A DNA stretch of 64,000 nucleotides from Rhizobium rhizogenes. Its GTDB lineage: Bacteria; Pseudomonadota; Alphaproteobacteria; Rhizobiales; Rhizobiaceae. The notes below the pieces were generated by a model. It did no database searches and had not been told where the DNA came from. It saw only the letters and a program-made list of their open reading frames with translations. Location: assembly GCF_002005205.3 (NCBI RefSeq), contig NZ_CP019701.2, positions 1,798,001 through 1,862,000 of the forward strand. Direction: 5' to 3'. The translations under genes were made by a program, and so were the position numbers. Position 1 is the stretch's first letter; each line of letters begins with the position of its first letter. Of the stretch, positions 9,288 to 17,826 are shown piece by piece.

Positions 9288-9383
9288 CGGAAAGTCGATC
9301 TCGACTTTCCGCTGTCCAGTCTCCTTGATTGATATTGACGGCAGGTTCCCCTGAAGAACGTCACCGCATGCAGTGACGTTCTT
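9288..9383. repeat. Two strong inverted repeats upstream of the lytic transglycosylase
   Basis: First repeat: 11-bp arms CGGAAAGTCGA / TCGACTTTCCG at 9288-9298 and 9301-9311 with a 2-base centre, shaped like a dimeric regulator site. Second repeat: 11-bp arms AAGAACGTCAC / GTGACGTTCTT at 9354-9364 and 9373-9383 with an 8-nt loop, shaped like a hairpin, which could end transcription from the amidase gene although there is no long T-run. The functions are inferred. Confidence 0.5.
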
Positions 9384-9472
9384 AAACTTCTTCAATGCGG
9401 ATTATCTATGGCACAACAAAAAAAGCGACTTGAACAGCCGGAAAACGGGGAACGCTTTTCCAGAATCTGCCT

Positions 9473-10252
9473 TCAGGCGACCGAAAATTTCGGAAGGCTG
9501 GTAATCAGCCGGTGCAACGTGTCGATGGTGGAAAAATCCGCGATGCCGTCCACCAGAGCCGGACGGAAATGCCGCTGGAAGGCAGCAACGGCGCCTTCGG
9601 TTTTCTCGCAATAAGCGCCTGTAATTTCAACGCCATATCCATAAATGGACAACATCGACTGAAGTGCTTCGACGGGCTGGCCATGATCACCACGCTGGAA
9701 AAAGCGGCCGCCGCGGATCGGCGCGGGCTCCACCCAATGGCCGACACCGTGCTGCGACAGGATGTCCCACGGGAATTTCTCACCCGGATCGACCTTGCGG
9801 ATCGGCGCTACATCCGAGTGGGCAAGCACCCTTTCAGGCGCGATAGACCATCGCTGGCCGCAATCGCGACACAATTCGATGACGGCCGCCACCTGCTCCC
9901 TCGGGAATTCAGGCAGACCGCCCGGATGACCCTTATTGGCGATTTCGATGCCGATGGAGCGGGAATTGATGTCTTCATGCCCTGCCCAGACGCTCTTGCC
10001 CGCATGCCAGGCACGGCGGGTTTCCGGAACCAGCTGAACAACCCGCCCGTCTTCGAAGACGAAATAATGGCTGGAGACCTGACTTTCCGGATTGCAGAGC
10101 CACGACAGCGCGCCATCGGCGGTCGTCATGCCGGTATAGTGCAGAAGAATGATATCCGGCCCGGCCACATCAAGCCTTTCGCCATGGTTAGGCGAAGGCG
10201 CAACGGCCGCGCCCCCGAAATCCGGGGTAAAATCCGGCAGACATTCACTCAT
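9473..10252 (-). CDS. AmpD/AmiD-type N-acetylmuramoyl-L-alanine amidase
   Basis: Zinc amidase cutting between MurNAc and L-Ala. The 259-residue product has an Amidase_2 domain (about residues 25-165) with candidate zinc ligands in IILLHYTG and VLAHSDVAP, the SSHYFVFEDG segment and IGIEIANKG, followed by a C-terminal peptidoglycan-binding domain (about 190-250, LQSMLSIYGY..GAYCEKTEGAVAAFQRHFRP). There is no signal peptide, so it may be cytosolic (anhydromuropeptide recycling, AmpD-like) despite the wall-binding domain. The start overlaps the upstream TerB-DnaJ gene stop (ATGA). Confidence 0.93.
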   Translation of the reverse strand: MSECLPDFTPDFGGAAVAPSPNHGERLDVAGPDIILLHYTGMTTADGALSWLCNPESQVSSHYFVFEDGRVVQLVPETRRAWHAGKSVWAGHEDINSRSIGIEIANKGHPGGLPEFPREQVAAVIELCRDCGQRWSIAPERVLAHSDVAPIRKVDPGEKFPWDILSQHGVGHWVEPAPIRGGRFFQRGDHGQPVEALQSMLSIYGYGVEITGAYCEKTEGAVAAFQRHFRPALVDGIADFSTIDTLHRLITSLPKFSVA

Positions 10253-10986
10253 GCGACGCGGCGTTCTTTCTCTATGGCCGCATAGGCGGCATTAAGAGCC
10301 GCCATACGCTCATTCGCCGCCGCATGCAATTCCATGGGAACGCCGCGCGCGATGAGCTTGTCCGGATGGTGCTCGGCAACAAGCGAACGGTAACGTTTGC
10401 GAATGTCGGAGAAATCGTCGGAAGGCGAAACGCCGAGTACGCGGTAGGGATCGCGCCCGTCCATGTGGACGTGTCGCGCCATGATCGTTTCGAAGTGATC
10501 TTCGGTGATATGGAAGATTTCCGCGATACGGCCAAGGAAAGCCAGTTCCCGCTCGTGGATCAGCCCATCGGCCTTGGCGATATGGAACAGGCCATCGATG
10601 ACGCTTTCCAGCATCTCGCAATTGTCATGGCCGGAACCGCACAGACCCGCGAGCCGCTCCGCATAGGCCTCGTAACCAGCGACATCCTGACGGGCAAGAT
10701 TATAAAGACGGGCGACGTTCCTGGCTTCCTCTTCCGGAAAATCGAATATCTGCCGGAAGGCGCGCACCTCGGCATCGTTGACGACGCCGTCGGCTTTCGC
10801 CATCTTGGCGGAGAGCGCGATGATCGCCACGGAGAAGGAAACTTTGCGGCGTGTTTCCGGGTCACCCTCGAACAGGGTGCGGATGGCTTCCACAACGCGC
10901 CCGAGCGCGCCGCCTGCCGCGTCGCCGATTGCGCCGAGCAGCCGTTCCCACAGGGATGAAATTTGCAGACAGGCGAAATCGAACAT
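10249..10986 (-). CDS. DjlA-like protein: TerB domain plus C-terminal J domain
   Basis: Co-chaperone-like protein. A TerB-type helical domain (EVRAFRQIFDFPEEEARNV and AKADGLIHERELAFLGRIAEI, acidic metal-binding-like motifs) precedes a J domain beginning DPYRVLGVSPSD with the essential HPD motif in VAEHHPDKL, which would stimulate a DnaK ATPase. The start is uncertain: the frame opens at 11025, but the ATGs at 10989/10986 (MMFDFACLQISSLWERL) give the usual family N-terminus; no clear Shine-Dalgarno precedes either. It overlaps the amidase by 4 nt, so the two are co-transcribed. DjlA of enterics has a membrane anchor, which is not evident here. Confidence 0.85.
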   Translation of the reverse strand: MFDFACLQISSLWERLLGAIGDAAGGALGRVVEAIRTLFEGDPETRRKVSFSVAIIALSAKMAKADGVVNDAEVRAFRQIFDFPEEEARNVARLYNLARQDVAGYEAYAERLAGLCGSGHDNCEMLESVIDGLFHIAKADGLIHERELAFLGRIAEIFHITEDHFETIMARHVHMDGRDPYRVLGVSPSDDFSDIRKRYRSLVAEHHPDKLIARGVPMELHAAANERMAALNAAYAAIEKERRVA

Positions 10987-11320
10987 CATGGCGACAAGCA
11001 TGACGGGATATCGCCGCGAATGCAATATGTCGAGGGGGCCAGCGGCATTAACTTTTATTCATCTTTGCGACAGTTTTGCTTCAGGAACAAGAGCGCGGGA
11101 AACGGCGCAACCGAGGTTTTCCACAGGCGCTGCAATCGGACATGGGCGCGTGGCGGCTTCGATGCGGATTGAAACGATTATATTCGGCGGGTTTCCTCAA
11201 GCCGCTGAAAAACCGCGAGAAATCGGCGTTTTTCTTCATAAATTCACTTTACACCTACACGCGGCTGTCGCATCCATTTGCCAGACATGTCTTTGGGTAT
11301 ACGTAAAAAGGAGAGCCATG
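10987..11320. other. Divergent intergenic region, djlA-like/pfp
   Basis: About 330 bp between two divergent genes, with no supported gene. It must hold both promoters. The part next to pfp is AT-rich and ends in AAAAAGGAGAG, the pfp ribosome binding site. No convincing operator was recognised. Confidence 0.6.
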
Positions 11321-12532
11321 ATGGCCAAACAGAAAGTCGCAATGCTGACCGCGGGTGGCCTTGCGCCCTGTCTCTCTTCGGCCGTTGGCGGCCTGATCGA
11401 GCGCTATAGCGACATCGCGCCTGAAATCGACATCGTGGCCTATCGCTCCGGCTATCAGGGCGTGCTTCTCGGCGACCGTATCGAGATCACGGCGGACATG
11501 CGGGAGAAGGCGCATCTCCTGCACCGCTATGGCGGCTCGCCGATCGGCAACAGCCGCGTCAAGCTCACCAACGCCGCCGATTGCGCCAAGCGTGGCCTGG
11601 TCAAAGAAGGCGACAATCCGCTGCGCGTCGCCGCCGAACGGCTGGCCGCAGACGGCATCACCATTCTCCACACCATCGGCGGTGACGACACCAACACGAC
11701 GGCCGCCGACCTCGCCGCCTATCTCGGCGCCAACGGTTACGACCTTACCGTCGTCGGCCTGCCGAAGACGGTGGACAATGACGTTGTACCGATCAAGCAG
11801 TCGCTTGGCGCCTGGACGGCTGCCGAAGTCGGCGCCTCCTTCTTCGACAATGTCAGCAACGAACAGAGTGCGGCGCCGAAGACCTTCGTCATCCACGAAG
11901 TCATGGGCCGCCATTGCGGCTGGCTGACGGCTGCCACCGCCCGCGCCTATATCCAGAGGACCAGCGGCAATGAATATGTCGAAGGTCTGATGATGAACAC
12001 GCAGATGAAGAACATCGACGGCATCTATCTGCCGGAAATGGCCTTCGACATCGAAGCGGAAGCCGAGCGTCTGAAAGAGATCATGGACAGGAACGGCTAT
12101 GTCACCCTGTTCGTGTCGGAAGGTGCGGGCCTCGATTCCATCGTCGCGGAACGCGAAGCGTCCGGCGAAGCCGTCAAGCGCGATGCCTTCGGCCATGTGA
12201 AGATCGACACCATCAATGTCGGTGGCTGGTTCCAGAAGCAGTTCGCGAGCCTCATCGGCGCCGAACGCTCCATGGTGCAGAAATCAGGTTATTTCGCCCG
12301 TTCCGCCGCCGCCAATGGCGAAGACCTGCGCCTCATCCAGGGCATGGTCGATCTCGCCGTCGAAAGCGCCCTCAACAAGGTTTCCGGCGTTACCGGCCAT
12401 GACGAAGACCAGAAAGGCAAATTGCGGACCATCGAGTTTCCGCGTATCAAGGGCGGAAAGCATTTCGACCTCTCTGCAAAATGGTTTACCGAAGTGATGG
12501 AACACGTCGGTCAGCCGTTCACAGCGGCCTGA
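11321..12532 (+). CDS. pfp: PPi-dependent 6-phosphofructokinase
   Basis: Interconverts fructose 6-phosphate and fructose 1,6-bisphosphate using pyrophosphate. The 403-residue product carries GGDDTNTTA where ATP enzymes have GGDGS; the second Asp is the hallmark of PPi-dependent enzymes. PKTVDND and MGRHCGWLT are the substrate-binding signatures. Two in-frame ATGs (11318, 11321) follow AGGAG; I choose 11321 on spacing. Rhizobiaceae generally lack a strong ATP-PFK pathway, so a gluconeogenic or PPi-recycling role is likely. Stands alone, divergent from the TerB-DnaJ gene. Confidence 0.93.
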   Translation: MAKQKVAMLTAGGLAPCLSSAVGGLIERYSDIAPEIDIVAYRSGYQGVLLGDRIEITADMREKAHLLHRYGGSPIGNSRVKLTNAADCAKRGLVKEGDNPLRVAAERLAADGITILHTIGGDDTNTTAADLAAYLGANGYDLTVVGLPKTVDNDVVPIKQSLGAWTAAEVGASFFDNVSNEQSAAPKTFVIHEVMGRHCGWLTAATARAYIQRTSGNEYVEGLMMNTQMKNIDGIYLPEMAFDIEAEAERLKEIMDRNGYVTLFVSEGAGLDSIVAEREASGEAVKRDAFGHVKIDTINVGGWFQKQFASLIGAERSMVQKSGYFARSAAANGEDLRLIQGMVDLAVESALNKVSGVTGHDEDQKGKLRTIEFPRIKGGKHFDLSAKWFTEVMEHVGQPFTAA

Positions 12533-12584
12533 TTTTACGATAGTCTAAAATAAGACGGCGACAGGGAGGGCAAGGAGGAAGAGA

Positions 12585-13220
12585 ATGTCTGGACAGGCCT
12601 GGCTGATTTTTTGTGCAGCATGTGCCGTTGTGTTCGCACTTCCCTCTCCCCTTGTATTCTCTGTTGCCTCCTATGCCGCCATTCGCGGCAGGAAGACGAT
12701 TTTCGCCTCTGTCAGCGGCGGCGCCCTCGGTATCGTCACGACCATGACGATTTCAGCCATTCCGGTGGCCGGCCTCACCTATCTGCCGCAAGCCTTCGTT
12801 GAAATCGTGCAATGGGCCGGTATTGGCTGGCTTATGCTGTTTTTCCTGTGGACCTTCGCCACGCCCGCCGCCCAGGCAGCCAATGCCGACAACGACAATC
12901 TGCCCGGCAAATCATGGATCGGCATTTTCAGCGATTGTTACGCCATCGCCGCGCTGCGCCCGCGCTATTTCGCATTCTTTCTGGCGCTGCTGCCGCAATT
13001 CGTTTCCACCTCCGGCAACGCCGTTGAAACGTTCGCCATGGCGCAGGCCGCAACCCTGCTTCTGGCGCTTGCCATGCTGACGGCGCAGGCGCTGTTTGCC
13101 GCCTCGACGCTGGCGCTGGTGCGCCGCATGTCGGGCGAGAAAAAAATCAGGCCGAAATACCGTACCCACTTCATTTCCGGCCGTGCCGTCAGCGCCGGAT
13201 ACAGGCGCATTGCGGCCTGA
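12585..13220 (+). CDS. LysE/RhtB-type membrane exporter-like protein
   Basis: Inner-membrane protein of 211 residues with about five or six hydrophobic segments (for example ACAVVFALPSPLVFSVASYA, IVTTMTISAIPVAGLTYLP, GIGWLMLFFLWTFATP, AFFLALLPQFVSTSG). The small-residue-rich N-terminal third and the NP/RPRYFAFFLALLPQF segment resemble the second half of LysE/RhtB amino-acid exporters, including the typical FFLALLPQF motif. GGAGGG upstream of 12585 fits a ribosome binding site. The substrate is unknown. Confidence 0.75.
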   Translation: MSGQAWLIFCAACAVVFALPSPLVFSVASYAAIRGRKTIFASVSGGALGIVTTMTISAIPVAGLTYLPQAFVEIVQWAGIGWLMLFFLWTFATPAAQAANADNDNLPGKSWIGIFSDCYAIAALRPRYFAFFLALLPQFVSTSGNAVETFAMAQAATLLLALAMLTAQALFAASTLALVRRMSGEKKIRPKYRTHFISGRAVSAGYRRIAA

Positions 13221-13343
13221 AAAACCGGGAGATTACTCCCGGCTTGCCGCTTTCCTTACAATAGGTTAATGAAAGCTCGACGGGACACTGCCTGCTTCGC
13301 TCGACGCGGGGTATCGAAAGACAGGCATAACGAAGGCGGCAAC

Positions 13344-14408
13344 ATGCGAAATTCGGGCAAATTCCGCGGAAGAAGGACACTTCTTCTGTCTTCCACCATG
13401 GGCCTGGCACTGGCATTGGCCGGATGCACCAGCGTCGAATATACCGCGAAGGAAGGGCCCGACGGCCCGAAGATCGCCACGGTTCACCCCGCCACTTCCG
13501 GCCAGCCGGCCGCACAGTCGGCAACGGCAGAGACCCCGGCCGGCGTCGCTCCGGCAACGCAGACCGCCGAAGCCTCTTCTCACCCTGCGGAACTTCCGAC
13601 TGCCGTCGCCGTCAAGGGCGGCCGCGTCGCACTGCCGCCGGCATCCGAAATCGCCGCTGCGGCCGCCATCTCTGCCCAGATGCAACCGCAACAGAACGAG
13701 ATGGCGCAGGCCGCCGTGATGACATCTGCGCCGACCACGGCCGCGGCTCTCGCACCGACAGGCGCCGCTCCGGCCGCAGCCGCAATCGAAACGGCTGACA
13801 TGGCGGCAAAGTCCGCACCCCACAATGCCACCGCAGACCTGCCGCAGGTGGTTGCCGTCAAGGGCAGCTTCCCGCCCGCGCCGCCACCGCCCGGTTCACC
13901 CTCCATCGGCACCGAACTGACGGCGGAGCGGAAGGTCGTTCCTCTGCCGAAGCCGGACAGCGCGGTTCTGGCCTATGCCGCCGGCCCCACCAATGCCGCC
14001 CTTGCCGCCATCCGGCAGAACGAAACGATGACGGCGCCGCTCAGATCGGCGCCAGCCGGACGCGAGAAGCTGAGCGGGCTGATTTCCAAATACGCCACCA
14101 TGTATGACGTGCCGGAAGATCTGGTACACCGCGTAGTGCAGCGTGAAAGCATGTATAATCCCGGCGCCTATAATGGCGGCCATTTCGGCCTGATGCAGAT
14201 CAAGCACGCCACGGCCCGCTCCATGGGCTTTGATGGCCCGGCGTCTGGCCTGTTCGATGCCGAAACCAACCTGAAATATGCCGTCAAATACCTGCGCGGC
14301 GCATGGCTTGTCGCCGATAACAACCGCGACAACGCGGTCCGCCTTTATGCGCGCGGTTATTATTACGACGCCAAGCGCAAGGGCATGCTGCACGTCCTGC
14401 GCAAATAA
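13344..14408 (+). CDS. Lipoprotein lytic transglycosylase (Slt domain)
   Basis: Predicted outer-membrane-anchored lytic transglycosylase of 354 residues. The ATG at 13344 gives a signal peptide ending in the lipobox LALAGC; the frame is open 25 codons further but without a signal. A long Ala/Pro/Thr-rich linker (about residues 35-225) spans to a C-terminal SLT domain: catalytic Glu in VQRESMYNPGAYNG, then GLMQIKHATARSMGF and NLKYAVKYLRGA. The linker would allow reach through the periplasm. It is unrelated in linker to the 8686-9225 enzyme but similar in catalytic domain. Confidence 0.92.
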   Translation: MRNSGKFRGRRTLLLSSTMGLALALAGCTSVEYTAKEGPDGPKIATVHPATSGQPAAQSATAETPAGVAPATQTAEASSHPAELPTAVAVKGGRVALPPASEIAAAAAISAQMQPQQNEMAQAAVMTSAPTTAAALAPTGAAPAAAAIETADMAAKSAPHNATADLPQVVAVKGSFPPAPPPPGSPSIGTELTAERKVVPLPKPDSAVLAYAAGPTNAALAAIRQNETMTAPLRSAPAGREKLSGLISKYATMYDVPEDLVHRVVQRESMYNPGAYNGGHFGLMQIKHATARSMGFDGPASGLFDAETNLKYAVKYLRGAWLVADNNRDNAVRLYARGYYYDAKRKGMLHVLRK

Positions 14409-14650
14409 TGGCTTCAGGCTGTTCCGGGAATGCCGTTCAAATAGGAGCGGTCTGCCGGAACGCCCGCCCATAAGCCTCGAAAACAACACCTCCGCCACCC
14501 TCGGGCCTGCCCCGGGAACCTGCCATTGCAACGGGCTTTGATTCTTCGGCTCAAAACCGGGGATGGCTTGCATGACGGACCTTGGCCATCAACCCGGGGC
14601 ACCGTCCGCTTTCCCATCGTCTTTTCGATTCCTGCCTCAGCCCACAGGCC

Positions 14651-14668
14651 CTGTCATCAAACTGTAGC
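14651..14668 (+). promoter_or_regulatory. Pho-box-like PhoB site before btaA
   Basis: CTGTCAT-CAAA-CTGTAGC: two 7-bp direct repeats with 11-bp periodicity, the first a perfect match to the PhoB consensus half-site CTGTCAT and the second 5 of 7. It lies 43 bp upstream of the btaA start, with a TGTAGAG -10-like hexamer region about 10 bp downstream. Betaine-lipid synthesis is known to be induced by phosphate starvation through PhoB in rhizobia, which supports the call. Confidence 0.8.
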
Positions 14669-14684
14669 GTCACGGCTGTAGAGG

Positions 14685-14704
14685 CCTCTCAATCGACTGA
14701 GAGG
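14685..14704 (+). promoter_or_regulatory. Inverted repeat covering the btaA Shine-Dalgarno
   Basis: CCTCTCA (14685-14691) and TGAGAGG (14698-14704) form a perfect 7-bp stem with a 6-nt loop. The 3' arm is the purine-rich GAGAGG that serves as the btaA ribosome binding site seven bases before the ATG. If the transcript includes the 5' arm the hairpin would block translation; if transcription starts near 14688 it would be only partial. Confidence 0.5.
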
Positions 14705-14711
14705 TGAACAT

Positions 14712-15962
14712 ATGACGAGTGCGGCACCCAAGACCGGCTTCAGCAAAAACACGAAACTGAAGTCCGCATTGCTCCAGCACAAGGCACTCTCGAAAAGCGG
14801 CCTTTCCGAACGGTTCTTCGGAGTTCTTTTTTCCGGTCTCGTCTACCCTCAAATCTGGGAAGACCCGGAAATCGACATGGAAGCGATGGAGCTTGGCGAA
14901 GGTCACCGCATCGTCACCATCGGCTCCGGCGGCTGCAACATGCTGGCCTATCTCTCCCGCAACCCTGCCAGCATCGATGTCGTGGATTTGAACCCGCATC
15001 ACATCGCCCTCAACAAGCTGAAGCTCGCCGCCTTCCGCCACCTTCCCGCCCATCAGGATGTCGTGCGCCACTTCGGCCGCGCCAATACCCGCAGCAACAG
15101 CCATGGCTATGACCGTTTCATCGCCGACCACCTCGACGATACGACCAAGGCCTATTGGTCGAAGCGCACGCTGACCGGCCGCCGCCGCATTTCTGTCTTT
15201 GACAGGAATATCTATCGCACCGGTCTGCTCGGCCGTTTCATCGGCGCCGGCCACCTCATGGCCCGCCTGCACGGCGTAAAACTCACCGAAATGGCCAACA
15301 GCCGTACACTGGACGAACAGCGCCAGTTCTTCGACAGCAAGGTCGCACCGCTGTTCGACAAGCCGGTGGTGCGCTGGCTGACGAAGCGCAAAAGCTCGCT
15401 GTTCGGCCTCGGCATTCCACCCCGCCAATATGACGAGCTCGCAAGCCTTTCCGCAAACGGCACGGTTGCCGCCGTGCTCAAGGAGCGGCTGGAAAAGCTT
15501 GCCTGCAACTTCCCGCTCAGCGACAATTATTTCGCCTGGCAGGCCTTCGCACGCCGTTATCCCGAACCGCATGAGGGTGCCCTGCCCGCCTATCTCAAGC
15601 CGGAATATTACGAAACGATCCGCAACAACACCGCCCGCGTCGCCGTGCATCATGCCACCTATACCGAGCTTCTTTCCAAGAAACCGGCAAGCGCCGTCGA
15701 CCGCTATATCCTGCTCGACGCGCAGGACTGGATGACGGACGCGCAGCTCAACGAATTATGGTCGCAGATCAGCCGCACCGCCGCTGCCGGCGCACGCGTC
15801 ATCTTCCGCACCGCCGCCGAAAAAAGCGTCATCGAAGGCCGGCTCTCCACCGACATCCGCAACCAGTGGGTCTACCTCGAAGAGCGCTCGAAAGAGCTGA
15901 ACGCCATGGACCGCTCGGCCATCTATGGCGGCTTCCATATCTATCAAAGGGCTATGGCATGA
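14712..15962 (+). CDS. btaA: BtaA, SAM:diacylglycerol 3-amino-3-carboxypropyltransferase
   Basis: First enzyme of the phosphorus-free betaine lipid DGTS: it transfers the 3-amino-3-carboxypropyl group of SAM to diacylglycerol. The 416-residue product has the family features LVYPQIWEDPEIDMEAM near residue 45, the SAM-binding IVTIGSGGCNMLAYL with a downstream acidic VVDLNPHH, and the C-terminal RYILLDAQDWM. Length matches BtaA of Rhodobacter and Sinorhizobium. The stop overlaps the btaB start (ATGA). Pho-box upstream suggests induction under phosphate limitation. Likely membrane-associated. Confidence 0.94.
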   Translation: MTSAAPKTGFSKNTKLKSALLQHKALSKSGLSERFFGVLFSGLVYPQIWEDPEIDMEAMELGEGHRIVTIGSGGCNMLAYLSRNPASIDVVDLNPHHIALNKLKLAAFRHLPAHQDVVRHFGRANTRSNSHGYDRFIADHLDDTTKAYWSKRTLTGRRRISVFDRNIYRTGLLGRFIGAGHLMARLHGVKLTEMANSRTLDEQRQFFDSKVAPLFDKPVVRWLTKRKSSLFGLGIPPRQYDELASLSANGTVAAVLKERLEKLACNFPLSDNYFAWQAFARRYPEPHEGALPAYLKPEYYETIRNNTARVAVHHATYTELLSKKPASAVDRYILLDAQDWMTDAQLNELWSQISRTAAAGARVIFRTAAEKSVIEGRLSTDIRNQWVYLEERSKELNAMDRSAIYGGFHIYQRAMA

Positions 15963-16675
15963 AAACCATCGGCGAGAATGTGGGCCTTGCAGACAGCGCG
16001 CATGCGGGCCTGATGGACCGCATGTATCGCCATCAGCGGCATATCTACGATATCACCCGCAAATATTACCTGCTCGGCCGCGACAGGACCATTTCCAGTC
16101 TCGACGTGCCGAAGGGCGGCACGCTGCTGGAAGTCGGCTGCGGCACCGGCCGCAACCTGCTGCTGGCCAGCCGCAAATTTCCCCAGGCCAGACTGTTCGG
16201 CCTTGATATTTCCGCCGAAATGCTGCTGACCGCATCCGAGAATTTTGCCGGCAAGGCAGAGCGTCCGCTTCTGCGCGTGGCCGACGCCACCGCCTTCCGT
16301 GCCGCCGAATTCGGTCAGCCCGGCGGTTTCGACCGCGTCATGATCCCCTATGCGCTGTCCATGATACCGGACTGGGAAAAGGCGATCGAACAGGCGCTCA
16401 CGGCCCTGAAACCCGGCGGCTCCCTGCATATCGTCGATTTCGGCCAGCAGGAGCAATTGCCGACGTGGTTCCGCACTCTTCTGCAGGCATGGCTCACCCG
16501 TTTTCACGTCACGCCCCGCGCCAATCTTCGTTACGTTCTGGCCAATATGGCCGGTCGTTTCGACGGCAATCTGGAATTCGAGGAGATCGCCCGCGGTTAT
16601 GCGTGGCGGGCCGTCATCACGCTTCCCGTGCCCCAGGAGCAACCGAAAATCAGCCGCATCCTGGCCGACGCCTGA
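15959..16675 (+). CDS. btaB: BtaB, betaine lipid N-methyltransferase
   Basis: Methylates the diacylglyceryl-homoserine made by BtaA three times to give DGTS. The 238-residue product starts MKTIGENVGLADSAHAGLMD (an upstream in-frame extension overlaps btaA and is rejected) and has the class I methyltransferase motif I LLEVGCGTGRNLLLASRKF near residue 55, LFGLDIS, and the post-motif ALKPGGSLHIVDFGQQ. Translationally coupled to btaA by a 4-nt overlap. Confidence 0.94.
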   Translation: MKTIGENVGLADSAHAGLMDRMYRHQRHIYDITRKYYLLGRDRTISSLDVPKGGTLLEVGCGTGRNLLLASRKFPQARLFGLDISAEMLLTASENFAGKAERPLLRVADATAFRAAEFGQPGGFDRVMIPYALSMIPDWEKAIEQALTALKPGGSLHIVDFGQQEQLPTWFRTLLQAWLTRFHVTPRANLRYVLANMAGRFDGNLEFEEIARGYAWRAVITLPVPQEQPKISRILADA

Positions 16676-16923
16676 TTCTCGAAGGGATTTCAGTACCTCA
16701 GCTCGCGCAGCGGCAGCGGCGGGCTTTGGGGCGTTTCCTGCGGCGTTGATCGGCCATTGCCGCCACAAAAACGCAAATCGCTTCAAATCCAGTGGCTTGC
16801 AGGGCGCAAAAGGCGTGGTGCCTCTTGCCATAACCGCTTGTTTACCATGTTATGGGTAAATCGGGAGATGCGGCGCGCCATTTTTGCGGCCGTGGGATGG
16901 ACAACACTTTCTTCAGGGTTCCA

Positions 16924-17703
16924 ATGCGGCTGCGTTTATCGGCACTTTTGTCGGCTTTGCTGTTGATCGGCGGCTGCACATCCACGAGTTATGACCTGCT
17001 TGAAACCGCATCCGTTTCCAAGCCGAAATTTTCCGATACCGATCCGCAGGATTTCGGCATGAACAACCCGCACCGTCATGAGGTGCATGGCATCGACGTA
17101 TCCAAATGGAATGGCGATGTTGACTGGCCGACCGTGCGCAAGTCGGGCGTCTCCTTCGTCTTCATCAAGGCGACGGAGGGATCGGACCGCATCGACCCGA
17201 AATTCGGTGACCATTGGCGCAGCGCCGCAGCGGCGAATATCCTGCACGCGCCCTATCATTTCTATTATTTCTGCTCGACCGCCGACGCGCAGGCCGACTG
17301 GTTCATCCGCAACGTGCCGAAGGACGCCGTCACCCTGCCGCCGGTTCTCGACGTGGAATGGAACCCGGCCTCGCCCACCTGCAAGACGCGCCCGGCGCCC
17401 GGCATCGTTCGCGCCGAGATGCAGCGTTTCCTCGACCGCATCGAGGCGCATTATGGCAAACGCCCGATCATCTATACCTCGGTCGATTTCCACCGCGACA
17501 ATCTCGTCGGCCAGTTCAAGGACTATCATTTCTGGGTGCGCTCCGTCGCCGCGCATCCGACCAAGATCTATGAAGACCGGCAATGGGCCTTCTGGCAATA
17601 TACGGCAACCGGCGTCGTGCCCGGCGTGAACGGTCCAACCGATATCAATGTCTTTGCCGGCAGCGAGAAAAACTGGCGTAAATGGGTCGCTTCCGCCAAA
17701 TAA
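16924..17703 (+). CDS. GH25 lysozyme-like lipoprotein
   Basis: Predicted N-acetylmuramidase. Start at 16924 gives MRLRLSALLSALLLIGGC, a signal peptide with lipobox IGGC; earlier ATGs (16852, 16897) would bury the signal. The GH25 barrel follows: HGIDVSKWNGDVDWPTV at the first strand with its acidic Asp, FIKATEG, then LDVEWNPAS carrying the second acidic pair, and FWQYTATGVVPGVNGPTDINVF at the C-terminal end. 259 residues is the usual single-domain length. Confidence 0.92.
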   Translation: MRLRLSALLSALLLIGGCTSTSYDLLETASVSKPKFSDTDPQDFGMNNPHRHEVHGIDVSKWNGDVDWPTVRKSGVSFVFIKATEGSDRIDPKFGDHWRSAAAANILHAPYHFYYFCSTADAQADWFIRNVPKDAVTLPPVLDVEWNPASPTCKTRPAPGIVRAEMQRFLDRIEAHYGKRPIIYTSVDFHRDNLVGQFKDYHFWVRSVAAHPTKIYEDRQWAFWQYTATGVVPGVNGPTDINVFAGSEKNWRKWVASAK

Positions 17704-17726
17704 ACACGGCCAAGAAGCAACACATT

Positions 17727-17779
17727 CAAAAAAACCGCGTTCTCACCGGTCGCCAGACCGCGAGACCCGTTTTTTTGTC
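17727..17779 (+). terminator. Rho-independent terminator after GH25 gene
   Basis: An A-run plus CTCACCGGTC at about 17740-17749 pairs with GACCGCGAG near 17754-17762 (one bulge), and the flanking AAAAAAAC / GTTTTTTT arms extend the stem into a T-run ending near 17777. It lies 25-75 bp after the GH25 stop. Confidence 0.6.
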
Positions 17780-17826
17780 GCAAACATATGGGTAAAGCGG
17801 GCCTACAACCCATTGAGGAAATTCCC

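Larger units (their letters stand above)
14409..14711. other. Intergenic region upstream of btaA
   Basis: Around 300 bp without a gene. The left part (about 14495-14570) contains CTCGGGCCTG..CCCGGG followed by CTGCCA and a second GC-rich arm, which looks like a decayed copy of the double-hairpin repeat found at 27437, 28379 and 56676. The right end holds the Pho-box-like sequence and the inverted repeat at the btaA ribosome binding site. Confidence 0.55.
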
